From positions 1-64,000 of the forward strand of contig NZ_JAJDWC010000020.1 in assembly GCF_022825805.1 (NCBI RefSeq): 64,000 bases of DNA. Direction: 5' to 3'. Origin of the DNA: Phaeobacter sp. (lineage in GTDB: Bacteria > Pseudomonadota > Alphaproteobacteria > Rhodobacterales > Rhodobacteraceae). Below, piece after piece: positions 1 through 8,333 of the stretch. How positions within the stretch are numbered: position 1 is the stretch's first letter; every line of letters starts with the position of its first letter. The notes under the pieces are model-generated. The model ran no database searches and had not been told where the DNA came from. It saw only the letters and a program-made list of their open reading frames with translations. Made by a program: the position numbers and the translations under genes.

Positions 1-112
1 CCTTCTTCTTGAGCTTCGAGCTTAACGGCCCGCGCCCCGTTCGATTTTTGAATATTTAAGGTTCAAAAATCGCCCAGGACGCTACCAACTGGGGAAATTT
101 CAAACGCCCCTT

Positions 113-595
113 TTGGGGAGATTACATCCGGCACTTACACCGACCAATAAATTCCTCAGCTACGATGGCCCAGAGGTGACCTCTGTGGTCGTCAATAAAG
201 GCGCCCGGCGGGTCTATTTGCTGAACGGGGATGATATCTTGCGATCTTATGATATGGAGCTGGGCTTTGCCCCGCTGGGCCATAAAGAGATCGAGGGAGA
301 CGGCAAAACCCCGGAGGGGCAGTATTTCATCGATCGTCGCAATCCGAATAGCGCCTACCATCTGTCGATTGGGATTTCGTATCCCAATGCCGCAGACCGG
401 GCCAAAGCGGCCGCCATGGGAAAGAGCCCCGGCGGAGAGATCTTTCTGCATGGTGAGCCCAACAACCCAAAGGCGCGCAGACGCGCGGCCCGCGTGGATG
501 ATTGGACGGCGGGATGTATTGCGGTGACCAATGAAGAGATCGAAGAGATCTATGCCATGGTCAAAAACGGGACGCCTATTTTCCTAAATCCCTAA
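113..595 (+). CDS. L,D-transpeptidase, YkuD family (start uncertain)
   Basis: YkuD catalytic domain covering almost the whole 160 residues: the HGEPN segment followed by TAGCIA with the catalytic cysteine near residue 135. Family members cross-link peptidoglycan stem peptides or attach proteins to the wall in the periplasm. The reading frame is open from base 26, but the only start-like codon before the domain is TTG at 113, with a weak GGGGA too far upstream, and no signal peptide or lipobox is visible. A secreted enzyme should have one, so either the true start is unusual, or the N-terminus was lost or frameshifted. A second YkuD gene of different type lies 0.8 kb downstream. Confidence 0.85.
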   Translation: MGRLHPALTPTNKFLSYDGPEVTSVVVNKGARRVYLLNGDDILRSYDMELGFAPLGHKEIEGDGKTPEGQYFIDRRNPNSAYHLSIGISYPNAADRAKAAAMGKSPGGEIFLHGEPNNPKARRRAARVDDWTAGCIAVTNEEIEEIYAMVKNGTPIFLNP

Positions 596-684
596 GTGGG
601 CTGTGCCCTTGAGGTCCCTCGCTGAAAGGGGCGATCTGAACCTTGCGCGCGGCACAATGGCGCCGCGCCAGGATACTGATATCT

Positions 685-1203
685 TTAGTTGATGATGGAT
701 GCCGGTGTAGTGTTGCCCATGATCAGGGTCCACCAAATTTTTCCATTCGGCTCCTGGAACCAGGAAAACCCAAGACTGTTGGCTTTGGGGTCAAGAATAA
801 CGGTCCGTGTGGTCGCATCTTCCATCCAGGCCGTCAGGGTTTGCAGCTCGGTCTCATAGGTTTCGGAAATCGTCTCACCAACAAGCTCACCAGTGAACCC
901 AACCCGTGCGATACGATCAAGCGGGGAGGAACCGTCAGACCCAAAATGCCAGGGGCGGTTTTGAATGGACATGTCTCTGGAATGGGTCGCTGCTGCGGCC
1001 GTCAATTGTGCGTTCAGTTCGACTGACTGACGTCCAGCGGCTTGTCGCAGAGCATTGACTGAGTCCAACATCCGCAATTGCACCTTGTCGGCATTGCGAA
1101 TGCGATAGACCTGACCAGAGCTGGTATCGCCGTCAGGTGCCGGCGCACAGGCGGCCACAAAGCTCATCAATCCGGCAAATAGGATCAGAAATACACGCGT
1201 CAT
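685..1203 (-). CDS. CAP/SCP-domain lipoprotein
   Basis: 172 residues. The N-terminus is a lipoprotein signal peptide with lipobox FVAAC, cysteine at residue 19. The rest resembles a bacterial CAP (SCP/PR1-like) domain: the ALRQAAGRQSVELNAQLTAA helix, the HSRDM segment and GELVGETI (the usual family pattern is GENI). Expected to be anchored to a membrane facing the periplasm. The biochemical role of bacterial CAP proteins is poorly known. It is divergent from the downstream Tat-exported transpeptidase and convergent with the first one, so three cell-wall style genes sit together. Confidence 0.75.
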   Translation of the reverse strand: MTRVFLILFAGLMSFVAACAPAPDGDTSSGQVYRIRNADKVQLRMLDSVNALRQAAGRQSVELNAQLTAAAATHSRDMSIQNRPWHFGSDGSSPLDRIARVGFTGELVGETISETYETELQTLTAWMEDATTRTVILDPKANSLGFSWFQEPNGKIWWTLIMGNTTPASIIN

Positions 1204-1282
1204 TTTACACCCTGTTTCATCTGCTGATTGGTCCCATATCGTGCCTGTGGCATCGGCGCAAACCCGTCGGCGGTGATTTGAT

Positions 1283-1310
1283 CAGTCGCGATTGGTTTGA
1301 TTTGCGACTG
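1283..1310. promoter_or_regulatory. Inverted repeat between divergent envelope genes
   Basis: CAGTCGC (1283-1289) and GCGACTG (1304-1310) form a perfect 7-bp inverted repeat with 14 bases between the arms, in the 166-bp gap between the CAP lipoprotein and the Tat L,D-transpeptidase. Position suggests an operator or promoter-proximal site; no known regulator motif is recognised. Confidence 0.3.
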
Positions 1311-1369
1311 CGGCATTCGCGCCATAAGATAGCGGCAAGAACTCTATCTCCTTACCGTTTGGAAAAGTC

Positions 1370-1999
1370 ATGACTCGCAGTTTGTTTGGTTCCTTGTCTC
1401 GACGGCAGTTTATTGCCGGTTCCGCAGCGTTGACCGGCGCTGGTCTCTCGTCTGGTGCACTGGCCCAGGATATCGACGATGCAGCGGCAGAAGCCTATGA
1501 TCCTCTGCGCCCGCCGCCGGAACCTGAACCGCCGGTGAAACGCAATATCTCTGCGTTTCGCTCCATGCGGTGGGAGCCGTATTTCGACAATCTGCGCAAC
1601 GGTGCGATTCTGGTCGATCTGGACAGCCGGGCCCTGCATTACTGGTCCGAAGATGGGAATGATTACCGACTTTTCCCCTCTTCCGTGCCACTGTCCGAAG
1701 ATCTGACCCGCAAAGGTCGCACAAAGATCATTCGCAAGGTTGATGGGCCCGGTTGGGCGCCCACTCCCAACATGCGCAAACGCAATCCTGAGTGGCCAGC
1801 CTATATTCCACCGGGTCCGGATAACCCATTGGGAACACACGCATTATACCTCAGTTGGAAGTACTATCGTATTCATGGGACCCATGATACCCGCAAGATC
1901 GGGAGGCGATCTTCGAATGGTTGTATTGGCCTTTACAACGAGCATATCGCTGAATTGTTTGCGCTCACAAAAGTGGGTACTCAGGTGTTGCTAATTTGA
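1370..1999 (+). CDS. Tat-exported L,D-transpeptidase, YkuD family
   Basis: 209 residues. The N-terminus has a twin-arginine signal (SRRQFI at residues 10-15, then a hydrophobic stretch ending near GALAQ), so the enzyme is exported folded. The YkuD domain carries IHGTHD and SSNGCIGL, with the catalytic cysteine at about 185. Presumably forms 3-3 cross-links in peptidoglycan or links envelope proteins. The ATG at 1370 places the Tat motif at the usual distance. Downstream 2002-2023 can form a 7-bp hairpin without a U-tract, a poor terminator. Confidence 0.92.
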   Translation: MTRSLFGSLSRRQFIAGSAALTGAGLSSGALAQDIDDAAAEAYDPLRPPPEPEPPVKRNISAFRSMRWEPYFDNLRNGAILVDLDSRALHYWSEDGNDYRLFPSSVPLSEDLTRKGRTKIIRKVDGPGWAPTPNMRKRNPEWPAYIPPGPDNPLGTHALYLSWKYYRIHGTHDTRKIGRRSSNGCIGLYNEHIAELFALTKVGTQVLLI

Positions 2000-2140
2000 C
2001 GACATCCCCAAGTGGTGGGATGTGGTGCACGTACAAGCAATTGCAATCTCGAATTTTTGCTGGTTAGACAAATGTTACGAGGTAAGTCTTGGGCGCGTGG
2101 TGCAGGTGGACTGTTCCGCGCAACTTTTTTGGAGGTTAAC

Positions 2141-2323
2141 ATGAAAAAACTCGTTATCGCTGCTGCTCTGACTGCTGCCGCTTCCACCGCAACTGCTGGC
2201 AACCTGTCCGAGCCAGTTGTTGAAGCACCGGTTATCGTTGAGCAGGCCGAAAGCTCCTCCAGCGGCATCCTGCTGCCGCTGCTGCTGCTGGTTCTGGTTG
2301 GCGCAGCTGTCGCAAGCAACTAA
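2141..2323 (+). CDS. Small exported or membrane protein, 60 residues
   Basis: A strong GGAGG at 2131-2135 precedes ATG at 2141, so the reading frame, which opens earlier, should start here. Residues 1-19 look like a cleavable signal peptide ending in ATAG; residues about 42-58 (ILLPLLLLVLVGAAVAS) form a second hydrophobic segment. The middle is short and acidic. No family function is recognised. Similar tiny proteins occur in Rhodobacterales near hemH, which lies 3.2 kb away here, but that link is only an impression. A terminator follows directly. Confidence 0.75.
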   Translation: MKKLVIAAALTAAASTATAGNLSEPVVEAPVIVEQAESSSSGILLPLLLLVLVGAAVASN

Positions 2324-2344
2324 TTGCTCGCAACAGATCTATAG

Positions 2345-2376
2345 AAAAGGCGGAGGATTCACCTCCGCCTTTTTTA
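2345..2376. terminator. Bidirectional rho-independent terminator
   Basis: GGCGGAGG and CCTCCGCC arms with a 5-base loop, an A-run before and a T-run after. The A-run makes it work for both converging genes: the small exported protein on the plus strand and the large fusion on the minus strand. Confidence 0.9.
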
Positions 2377-2395
2377 TTTGTGGGGTCTGAGCAGA

Positions 2396-5300
2396 TTAGT
2401 GCGATCTGCTTTGCTGAATTTCGGCAAGAACCCGATCCATACAGTCCAAGATCATTTGGATGTCCTCGGCCTCGATGGTCAGAGGCGGGCGAATTTTGAG
2501 GATGTTGTCCTTCGGCCCTTCGCTGCCGATCAGGATGCGATGATCCCTCATTCGGTTTTTCAGGTAGGCACATAGATCCGTTGCCTCGGATCCATCGGGT
2601 TCGATCAATTCGACGCCGATGAACAGCCCCATGCCCCGCACGTCGCCCAGCATCGGATAGCGGGTTTGAAGCTCTTTCAGCCCCGAAATCAACTCTGCGC
2701 CGCGCTCTTTGGCGTTCTGCTGCAAGTGTTCATCTTCGACGATGGTCAACACCTCGGTCCCGATCCGACAGGACAGGTTTGATCCGCCAAAGGTGGAGAA
2801 AAACTCTGGTCCTTCGGCAAAGCTCGCAGCGATGTCCCGGGTTGTCACCAATACGCCCAGCGGGTGCCCATTTCCGATCGGCTTACCTAGGACGACAATA
2901 TCAGGCGTGGCTCCCTGATGTTCGAAGCCGAAGTAGTAGTCCCCAAGCCGACCCAAGCCGGTCTGGACTTCATCCGCGATGCAGATCCCACCGGCGGCGC
3001 GAATTCTCTCATAAACAGCGGGCAGATATCCTTTGGGCGGAATGATCTGACCGCCAACAGATGGAAATGTTTCGGCGATGAAACCCGCAAGACCATAGCC
3101 TTTTGCGATCAACTGTTTGATTGCATCATCCACCAGCTCAGCGAACTTTTCCGCGCGCTCTGGATCGTCGCGGCGGAACCGACCGCGGTAGTCGTCAGCG
3201 ACCTCCACTAGTTCCACCCAGTCTGATGGGCCAACACCACCTTTAGCGTTGAATTTATACGCGGAGATATCGATCACACCGGTGGTATTGCCGTGATAGC
3301 CGTGATCCGGGGTAATCATACCCTTGGCTTTGGTATGGGCACGCGCCAGGCGAAGCGCAAGCTCATTGGCCTCTGAGCCAGAATTCACAAAGAAGCAGAC
3401 CTCCAGGTGACCTGGCATTTTCTCCAGGATTTTCTTGGCGAATGCGGTTTGCGCCGGATGGAGGTAGCGCGTGTTGGAATTCATGCGTTTGAGTTGATCT
3501 GCGGCGACGGATTGAATCCGCGGGTGAGCATGTCCGACGTGTGGCACATTGTTATATGCGTCGAGATAGGGGCGTCCCCATTCGTCAAAGAGATGATGCT
3601 TCCAGCCTCGCATCAACATCACTGGATCCGCATACGTGAGGCGCAGGTTGGGTCCAAAAAATGCTTCCCGGTCCGCCAAAACCTCGGCCTTCTGGGTGGG
3701 ATGGTATTCGGTTTTTGCGTCAGGCAGGTTCAACAACGGTGCTGGATTGGGGCAGAGGGCGTTCCAGAGCCCCAAATCGTCTGGATCCGCGACGCCAGGC
3801 CAATCGGTTTCTATGCCCTCCGTGGACAGAGCGATCTGAAAATGGACATGAGGCGCCCAACCGCCATTTTGGAGCGCGGTGCCGAGCTGGCAGAACGCGG
3901 CCCCCTTTTCGATCTTATCCCCCGGATTGAGCCGGTCACAGCATTCGGGATCAAGGTGGCCGTAGAGTGTATAGAACGGATCGCCCTGGTCAGTCGTGTG
4001 TTTCAGGATGATGACACCGCCATAGTCCAGGTGGTCGGCGCGATTTTCAACTACCAGCACCTCGCCCTCCAGCGGCGCATGAAGCGCTTCGCCAGATGGA
4101 GCAAAGACATCGACCGCCAGATGCACCGTGCGTCTGTCACTGGCTTTGTAGGGGCCTTTGCGAAACGCACCAGCGGTATAGATCAAACGAGGCTCGTTGT
4201 AGTAGCCCAGCCACCAATCGGTTCCTTGTGCACCTGAAAACTCAGCCCCCACCTGCGCGGCTTCGGCCAGCGGCATATCAAAAGGGTTCTGCGGCCATGT
4301 TGAGTTTTCAACTGACAAAGACCCCATTGGGATGTCCGCCAGATCTTGGCCCATCAGGGGTGCAAAAGTCCCAGCATGGGTTTGGAGGTAGGCCATGACA
4401 TCATCCGCCCCATCAACAACCGGCAGTCCGCAGGCGGTGCGCAAGCGCCCTGCGATCAGGGTGGGATGCTCTGCGTCTTGCTCCAGGAACTGCCAGGCCG
4501 GTGCCTGTGAAATGGTGATGTAGGGGTCGTCCGGATTGTCCTGCGCCATTAGTGTGGAGTTGATCACCGAAACCGCCAACCGCATGCGCAGCAATGGCCA
4601 CAGCATATCGATTTCCTGCGCCGACAAGGGCGTGGTTGCATGATACCCCGCAACCAATGCCCGCAGGGCAGCCTGAGGGCGGGTTTGATCCAACACGATA
4701 TAGGCCGCTGCAATCGCAAGATCGCAGATGCGCGGTGCCGCGCACATGTCCCCAAGGTCGATCAATCCGCTGATATGCGGTTCGGTTGTCAAACCCCCGC
4801 TGAAAAGGATGTTGTAGTCGTTGGCGTCATTGTGGATCGCCTGACGGTCCAGCTGGTCCAGATCAGGTTTGATAGAATTGAACGTGCTGCAGATCTCTTC
4901 GATCAGGCTGCGCCGTGCTGGTGTGTCGACGATGTGGATATGCTCTGCGATCCAATCTGCAGTCGTCAGATTCCATTTGAAGTCCCGGTGTAGAGCGGGG
5001 TGGTCAAACCCTTCCAGCGCCTGCGTGACGCCAGCCAGTGTTTGTCCAAATTCAAAGATGAGCGATTGGGATTTCGGATTGCTATGAGCATAGCAGGATC
5101 CCGGTAAACCGGTTTGCAGCCAGATAATCCGATCGTTGTTTTCGTTGTCGCGGATCGTCAGGCAGTGTTGATTCCCGGCCGTGGGGATGATCCGCGGCAG
5201 GGGGAGCTCCGGTGCAGATGTGGCAATCCGTTGCAGCGCGGAGATCTGCATATCGACAAGCGCGGGATCGCAGCCCGGGTGCATGGCTTTTAGAACATAG

Positions 5301-5419
5301 GTTGACTCATCTGCCGCTACCGCGCGGAAGTTCAGGTCGTATTCGCCATCAAGACGGGTCAACTCCGCCTGCAGGCCCCAATGCTCCTGCAGGGCGGCTT
5401 GCCAATATGTGGTGGTCAT
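2396..5419 (-). CDS. Three-domain fusion: APH-type kinase, M23 peptidase domain, class III PLP phospho-lyase/aminotransferase
   Basis: 1007 residues without a signal peptide, so cytoplasmic. Residues 1-330 are an aminoglycoside-phosphotransferase-like kinase (catalytic HND at 196-198 with N203; metal-binding DLGD at 221-224), related in style to hydroxylysine kinase. Residues about 400-560 are an M23/LytM domain with all zinc ligands in place (H433, D437, H524-V-H526, plus YGH at 488). Residues about 580-1007 are a class III PLP enzyme with GSEAN at 681 and PLP lysine K846 in GKPIGNGHP, close in style to ammoniophospholyases acting on phosphoethanolamine or phosphohydroxylysine. Known kinase-lyase fusions suggest phosphorylation of an amino alcohol or hydroxy-amino acid followed by elimination of phosphate and ammonia; the M23 part is unexplained. 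Start: ATG at 5419 with GGGGAG six bases upstream. Follows hemH. Confidence 0.93.
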   Translation of the reverse strand: MTTTYWQAALQEHWGLQAELTRLDGEYDLNFRAVAADESTYVLKAMHPGCDPALVDMQISALQRIATSAPELPLPRIIPTAGNQHCLTIRDNENNDRIIWLQTGLPGSCYAHSNPKSQSLIFEFGQTLAGVTQALEGFDHPALHRDFKWNLTTADWIAEHIHIVDTPARRSLIEEICSTFNSIKPDLDQLDRQAIHNDANDYNILFSGGLTTEPHISGLIDLGDMCAAPRICDLAIAAAYIVLDQTRPQAALRALVAGYHATTPLSAQEIDMLWPLLRMRLAVSVINSTLMAQDNPDDPYITISQAPAWQFLEQDAEHPTLIAGRLRTACGLPVVDGADDVMAYLQTHAGTFAPLMGQDLADIPMGSLSVENSTWPQNPFDMPLAEAAQVGAEFSGAQGTDWWLGYYNEPRLIYTAGAFRKGPYKASDRRTVHLAVDVFAPSGEALHAPLEGEVLVVENRADHLDYGGVIILKHTTDQGDPFYTLYGHLDPECCDRLNPGDKIEKGAAFCQLGTALQNGGWAPHVHFQIALSTEGIETDWPGVADPDDLGLWNALCPNPAPLLNLPDAKTEYHPTQKAEVLADREAFFGPNLRLTYADPVMLMRGWKHHLFDEWGRPYLDAYNNVPHVGHAHPRIQSVAADQLKRMNSNTRYLHPAQTAFAKKILEKMPGHLEVCFFVNSGSEANELALRLARAHTKAKGMITPDHGYHGNTTGVIDISAYKFNAKGGVGPSDWVELVEVADDYRGRFRRDDPERAEKFAELVDDAIKQLIAKGYGLAGFIAETFPSVGGQIIPPKGYLPAVYERIRAAGGICIADEVQTGLGRLGDYYFGFEHQGATPDIVVLGKPIGNGHPLGVLVTTRDIAASFAEGPEFFSTFGGSNLSCRIGTEVLTIVEDEHLQQNAKERGAELISGLKELQTRYPMLGDVRGMGLFIGVELIEPDGSEATDLCAYLKNRMRDHRILIGSEGPKDNILKIRPPLTIEAEDIQMILDCMDRVLAEIQQSRSH

Positions 5420-5420
5420 C

Positions 5421-5490
5421 AAATTCTCCCCGGTGCCGATTTTTTCGATCTGCCAAATATTGGATCCTATTTGACCCGGGGAGAGAATTT
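5421..5490 (-). promoter_or_regulatory. Possible RBS-sequestering RNA structure between hemH and the fusion gene
   Basis: On the minus-strand transcript the segment complementary to 5476-5490 (overlapping the hemH stop codon at 5489-5491) can pair with that of 5421-5433, which contains the GGGGAG ribosome binding site of the fusion gene. About 13 base pairs with a two-base bulge are possible, enclosing a 42-base loop. A ribosome finishing hemH would melt the arm, so translation would be coupled to hemH. Confidence 0.45.
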
Positions 5491-6550
5491 AGTCTAGCCA
5501 CCCTTTCAGATTGCGACCGATCACACCTGCGAGCGCATCGATATGTTCGGCGTCATCGTTGAGGCAGGGAATGTACAAGAAGTCTTCACCGCCGGCCTCT
5601 TCGAAGCTCTCGCGGATCTCTTCGTTGATTTCTTCAAGGGTTTCGATGCAGTCCGCTGAAAACGCCGGCGCGATGACGGCGATATTCTTCTTTCCCGATT
5701 CTGCCAGCGTTGCGACATGATCAACGGTATAGGGTTTCAGCCATTCTTCTGGTCCAAATACCGACTGGAATGTCGTTGTGATCTCGGTGTCGGCCCAACC
5801 AAGCCGCTCTTTCAGGAGGCGAGTCGTTTTCTGACACTGGCAGTGATACGGGTCACCCTGCATCAGGTATCGTTTTGGCATCCCGTGATAGGAGACGACG
5901 AGGATTTCGGGCCTCTTCTCAGCGGCGGCATAGGCCTTTTCCACAGATCGGGCGAGCGCGTCGATATAGGCGGGATCGTCGAAATAGGGGGCCACGGTGC
6001 GCGCTGCCGGCTGCCATGGTTCCTCCATCAGCGCACGAAAGAACTGGTCATTTGCAGTTGCTGAAGTAGCGCCCGCGTATTGCGGGTAGAGCGGCACGAA
6101 CAGGATTTTCTGGCAACCTGCTTCGATCATCTCACGCACTTTGGATTTGGTCGATGGGTTGCCATAGCGCATGCAGAAATCGACCATAACCTCAGAGCCG
6201 TAACGCTCTTGCAACGCGGCAGACATGGCTACGGTCTGATCCTTGGTGATGGTCATCAACGGGCTTTCGCCCTGTTCGTGGTTCCAGATCGATTTATACG
6301 CGGCACCCGAGGTGAATGGGCGTCGCGCCAAGATAATCAGCTGCAGCAGCGGTTGCCATTTCCAGGCCGGATAATCGATCACCCGTTTGTCCGAGAGGAA
6401 TTCGTTCAGATATCGCCGCATCGGCCAATAGGTGTAGTCGTCTGGGGTGCCCAGATTTGCCAGCAAAACACCCACTTTTGCAGGCGCAATTTTCGGATGA
6501 TCAGCCGGAGCATGTGCAGGGCAAGTGGCGAGGGTGGAGGCATCCAACAT
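5489..6550 (-). CDS. hemH: Ferrochelatase
   Basis: 353 residues of typical ferrochelatase length. It inserts Fe2+ into protoporphyrin IX, the last step of haem synthesis, at the inner membrane. Visible signatures: LLANLGTPD near the N-terminus, the active-site SYHGMPKRY, the QCQKTTRLL segment and FSADCIETLEEI near the C-terminus, including the acidic metal-path residues. The N-terminal 20 residues before AKVGVLL are extra. A 127-base gap separates it from the methyltransferase gene upstream and holds a probable promoter, so it can be expressed independently; the fusion gene follows 69 bases downstream. Confidence 0.97.
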   Translation of the reverse strand: MLDASTLATCPAHAPADHPKIAPAKVGVLLANLGTPDDYTYWPMRRYLNEFLSDKRVIDYPAWKWQPLLQLIILARRPFTSGAAYKSIWNHEQGESPLMTITKDQTVAMSAALQERYGSEVMVDFCMRYGNPSTKSKVREMIEAGCQKILFVPLYPQYAGATSATANDQFFRALMEEPWQPAARTVAPYFDDPAYIDALARSVEKAYAAAEKRPEILVVSYHGMPKRYLMQGDPYHCQCQKTTRLLKERLGWADTEITTTFQSVFGPEEWLKPYTVDHVATLAESGKKNIAVIAPAFSADCIETLEEINEEIRESFEEAGGEDFLYIPCLNDDAEHIDALAGVIGRNLKGWLD

Positions 6551-6576
6551 GTATCAGGTCCTGTGCGGTGTTCTGT

Positions 6577-6594
6577 CAGCAGAGTGTGCTGCTG
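6577..6594 (-). other. Hairpin in the hemH 5' leader
   Basis: A perfect six-base stem CAGCAG/CTGCTG with a six-base loop lies between the predicted hemH promoter and its start codon, 27 bases before the ATG. It may affect mRNA stability or translation; no known riboswitch is recognised. Confidence 0.35.
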
Positions 6595-6600
6595 GTGCTA

Positions 6601-6629
6601 TCAATATGAATTACGGGTCAATTGACCAA
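6601..6629 (-). promoter_or_regulatory. Predicted hemH promoter with 12-bp palindrome
   Basis: On the minus strand TTGGTC, 17 bases, then TATTGA give a sigma-70-like promoter reading into hemH. The palindrome GGTCAATTGACC (6616-6627) overlaps the -35 element, a usual place for a repressor. It does not match the iron boxes known for Irr or RirA in any way I can recognise. Confidence 0.45.
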
Positions 6630-6677
6630 TCGGATCATTTCATCAGCCCCATAAGATAGGCCTATATCAGCTTCCGT

Positions 6678-7508
6678 CTACTCTGGCAGCTTGGTTTCGG
6701 GCACGCGCAGCGCGTCAGCTAGTCGCGCTTGGGCGGAACCTGGCCTGAGAGGTTTCTGCTGTGTTTCCGAGGGGCTCCAGCCAGTGAGGCAGATCAGATC
6801 AAAGGATGCGGGCAGGCGGCCGTCCGCTGCAGCATAGCTGTCCCGATAGATCGCTTCTGTTTCGGCAAACAGGCGGCGAGGGGAGGCGCATTTTTGTCGT
6901 TGGGCCAGCGCATTGGTCTCTCCCATCCCGCGAAGGTCGCGGATCAGATGCACAACATCGCGGTAGTGCGCGGTCAAGGGCACAACGTCGGCGACGGGCA
7001 GAGCGAATCCTGCGCGCTGCAGCAGGCCACCCAATCCCCGGACTTCACCCATCGGGGAAACCCGAGGGGATAATCCGCCCATGATGCGTGTTTCTGCAGC
7101 AGCCAATGCGCTGCGCAATTCCTGCAGGGTTTTGCCCCCCAGCATCACCACCAGCAACAAGCCATCTTCGCGCAGTGCCCGGCGACATTGGATCAACTGC
7201 CCAACAGGGTCATTGGCCCAGTGCAGTGACATCGCATGGACAACAAGATCATGCGCCCCTGCTTCCAGATCCAATGTCTCCGCGTCATCCACATGTTTGG
7301 CAGCAGGCATGAACACATCCCAGCCTTGCGCAAAAGGTGCGATAACCGCTGGATTTGTAAAGGATCTGTTAACCAAGGTGAGCCGATCCTCAATTTCCTC
7401 TCGCGCAATATCGTGAAGGAACAGAGCATCGGACACCACCCGTTTGCGATGAGCGATCAAGGCGTCGCGATCAAAGAGTTGCGGCGGGTTTGATGTGGCA
7501 GTTGTCAT
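6678..7508 (-). CDS. SAM-dependent methyltransferase, BioC/NDUFAF5-like
   Basis: 276 residues. The opening FDRDALIAHRKRV is typical of the alphaproteobacterial and mitochondrial group that includes NDUFAF5, the complex I assembly factor that modifies an arginine of NDUFS7. The middle has a methyltransferase type 11 core (LVVHAMSLHWANDPVGQLIQCRRALREDGLLLVVMLGG). The glycine-rich motif I is degenerate (FAQGWDVFMPAA), as is common in this branch. Role here is inferred: either a complex I related modification or a general methyltransferase. It shares a 14-base gap with divergent comF. Confidence 0.85.
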   Translation of the reverse strand: MTTATSNPPQLFDRDALIAHRKRVVSDALFLHDIAREEIEDRLTLVNRSFTNPAVIAPFAQGWDVFMPAAKHVDDAETLDLEAGAHDLVVHAMSLHWANDPVGQLIQCRRALREDGLLLVVMLGGKTLQELRSALAAAETRIMGGLSPRVSPMGEVRGLGGLLQRAGFALPVADVVPLTAHYRDVVHLIRDLRGMGETNALAQRQKCASPRRLFAETEAIYRDSYAAADGRLPASFDLICLTGWSPSETQQKPLRPGSAQARLADALRVPETKLPE

Positions 7509-7522
7509 GAGGGGTATTTAGG

Positions 7523-8251
7523 TTGTTGCGCCAAAGGATACAAACAGCGGTTTCGCTGCTCTATCCACCGCGTTGCATTGCCTGTGGCGATTGGGTCGAA
7601 AGTGACTTTGGTCTTTGCGGACCGTGCTGGCGAGAAACGCCTTTCATTGGCAAAGTGTGTTGCGATGGATGTGGTGCACCTTTGATTGGGGAAGATGACG
7701 GGTTCGGTCTGGCCTGTGACAGTTGCCTTTCCCATCCGCCTGTCTGGGATCAGGGACGCGCGGCCCTTGTGTATGAAGGCACGGCACGGCGTCTGATTCT
7801 GGCGCTTAAGCACGGGGACAGGACAGATATCGCCCGGCCTGCATCCCAATGGCTTGCCCAAGCGGCGGCACCTTTCCTCCAGTATGATCCAATCGTGACG
7901 CCTGTGCCGCTTCATTGGAGCCGGTTTCTGTATCGTCGGTACAATCAATCCGCGCTGTTGGCTGCTGCCTTGGCCAAACGCCAATCTCTTGATTATTGCC
8001 CGGATCTTTTGTCGCGGGCGCGGCGGACCCCATCGCTCGAGGGCAAAAGCCGAGCCGACCGTCAGGCAATTCTTGCGGATGCCATTGCAAGTACGCCGCG
8101 CTGGGCTGCGCGGATCTCTGGGCGCAATATCTTGCTGGTTGATGACGTGATGACCAGCGGAGCAACCCTGTCCGCTTGTGCTATTGCAGCTTTGCGCGCG
8201 GGTGCGGCAGGTGTGCGCATTGTGGTGCTTGCCCGCGTCACACGGCCGTGA
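7523..8251 (+). CDS. comF: ComF family phosphoribosyltransferase-like protein
   Basis: 242 residues. A zinc-ribbon-like N-terminus with cysteine pairs (PPRCIACGDW, GLCGPCW, CCDGCGAP, CDSC) is followed by a phosphoribosyltransferase domain with the PRPP loop ILLVDDVMTSGATL near residues 205-218. ComF/GntX proteins are linked to DNA uptake in transformable bacteria; the exact reaction is unknown. The start is TTG at 7523 with GAGGGG at 7509-7514, and a second TTG follows directly. First gene of a run comF-grxC-nitrilase-marR. Confidence 0.92.
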   Translation: MLRQRIQTAVSLLYPPRCIACGDWVESDFGLCGPCWRETPFIGKVCCDGCGAPLIGEDDGFGLACDSCLSHPPVWDQGRAALVYEGTARRLILALKHGDRTDIARPASQWLAQAAAPFLQYDPIVTPVPLHWSRFLYRRYNQSALLAAALAKRQSLDYCPDLLSRARRTPSLEGKSRADRQAILADAIASTPRWAARISGRNILLVDDVMTSGATLSACAIAALRAGAAGVRIVVLARVTRP

Positions 8252-8333
8252 TCTGACTCTGACAGGGCTGGCATTTCTGCCTGAGACATCCCAAATCAGC
8301 GTCAGACCTCTGATACGATCAATGGAGAATCGA

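Noticed and set aside
647-668. GC hairpin GCGCGGC/GCCGCGC as terminator
   Set aside because: Seven pairs but no T-run on either strand; kept out as too weak.
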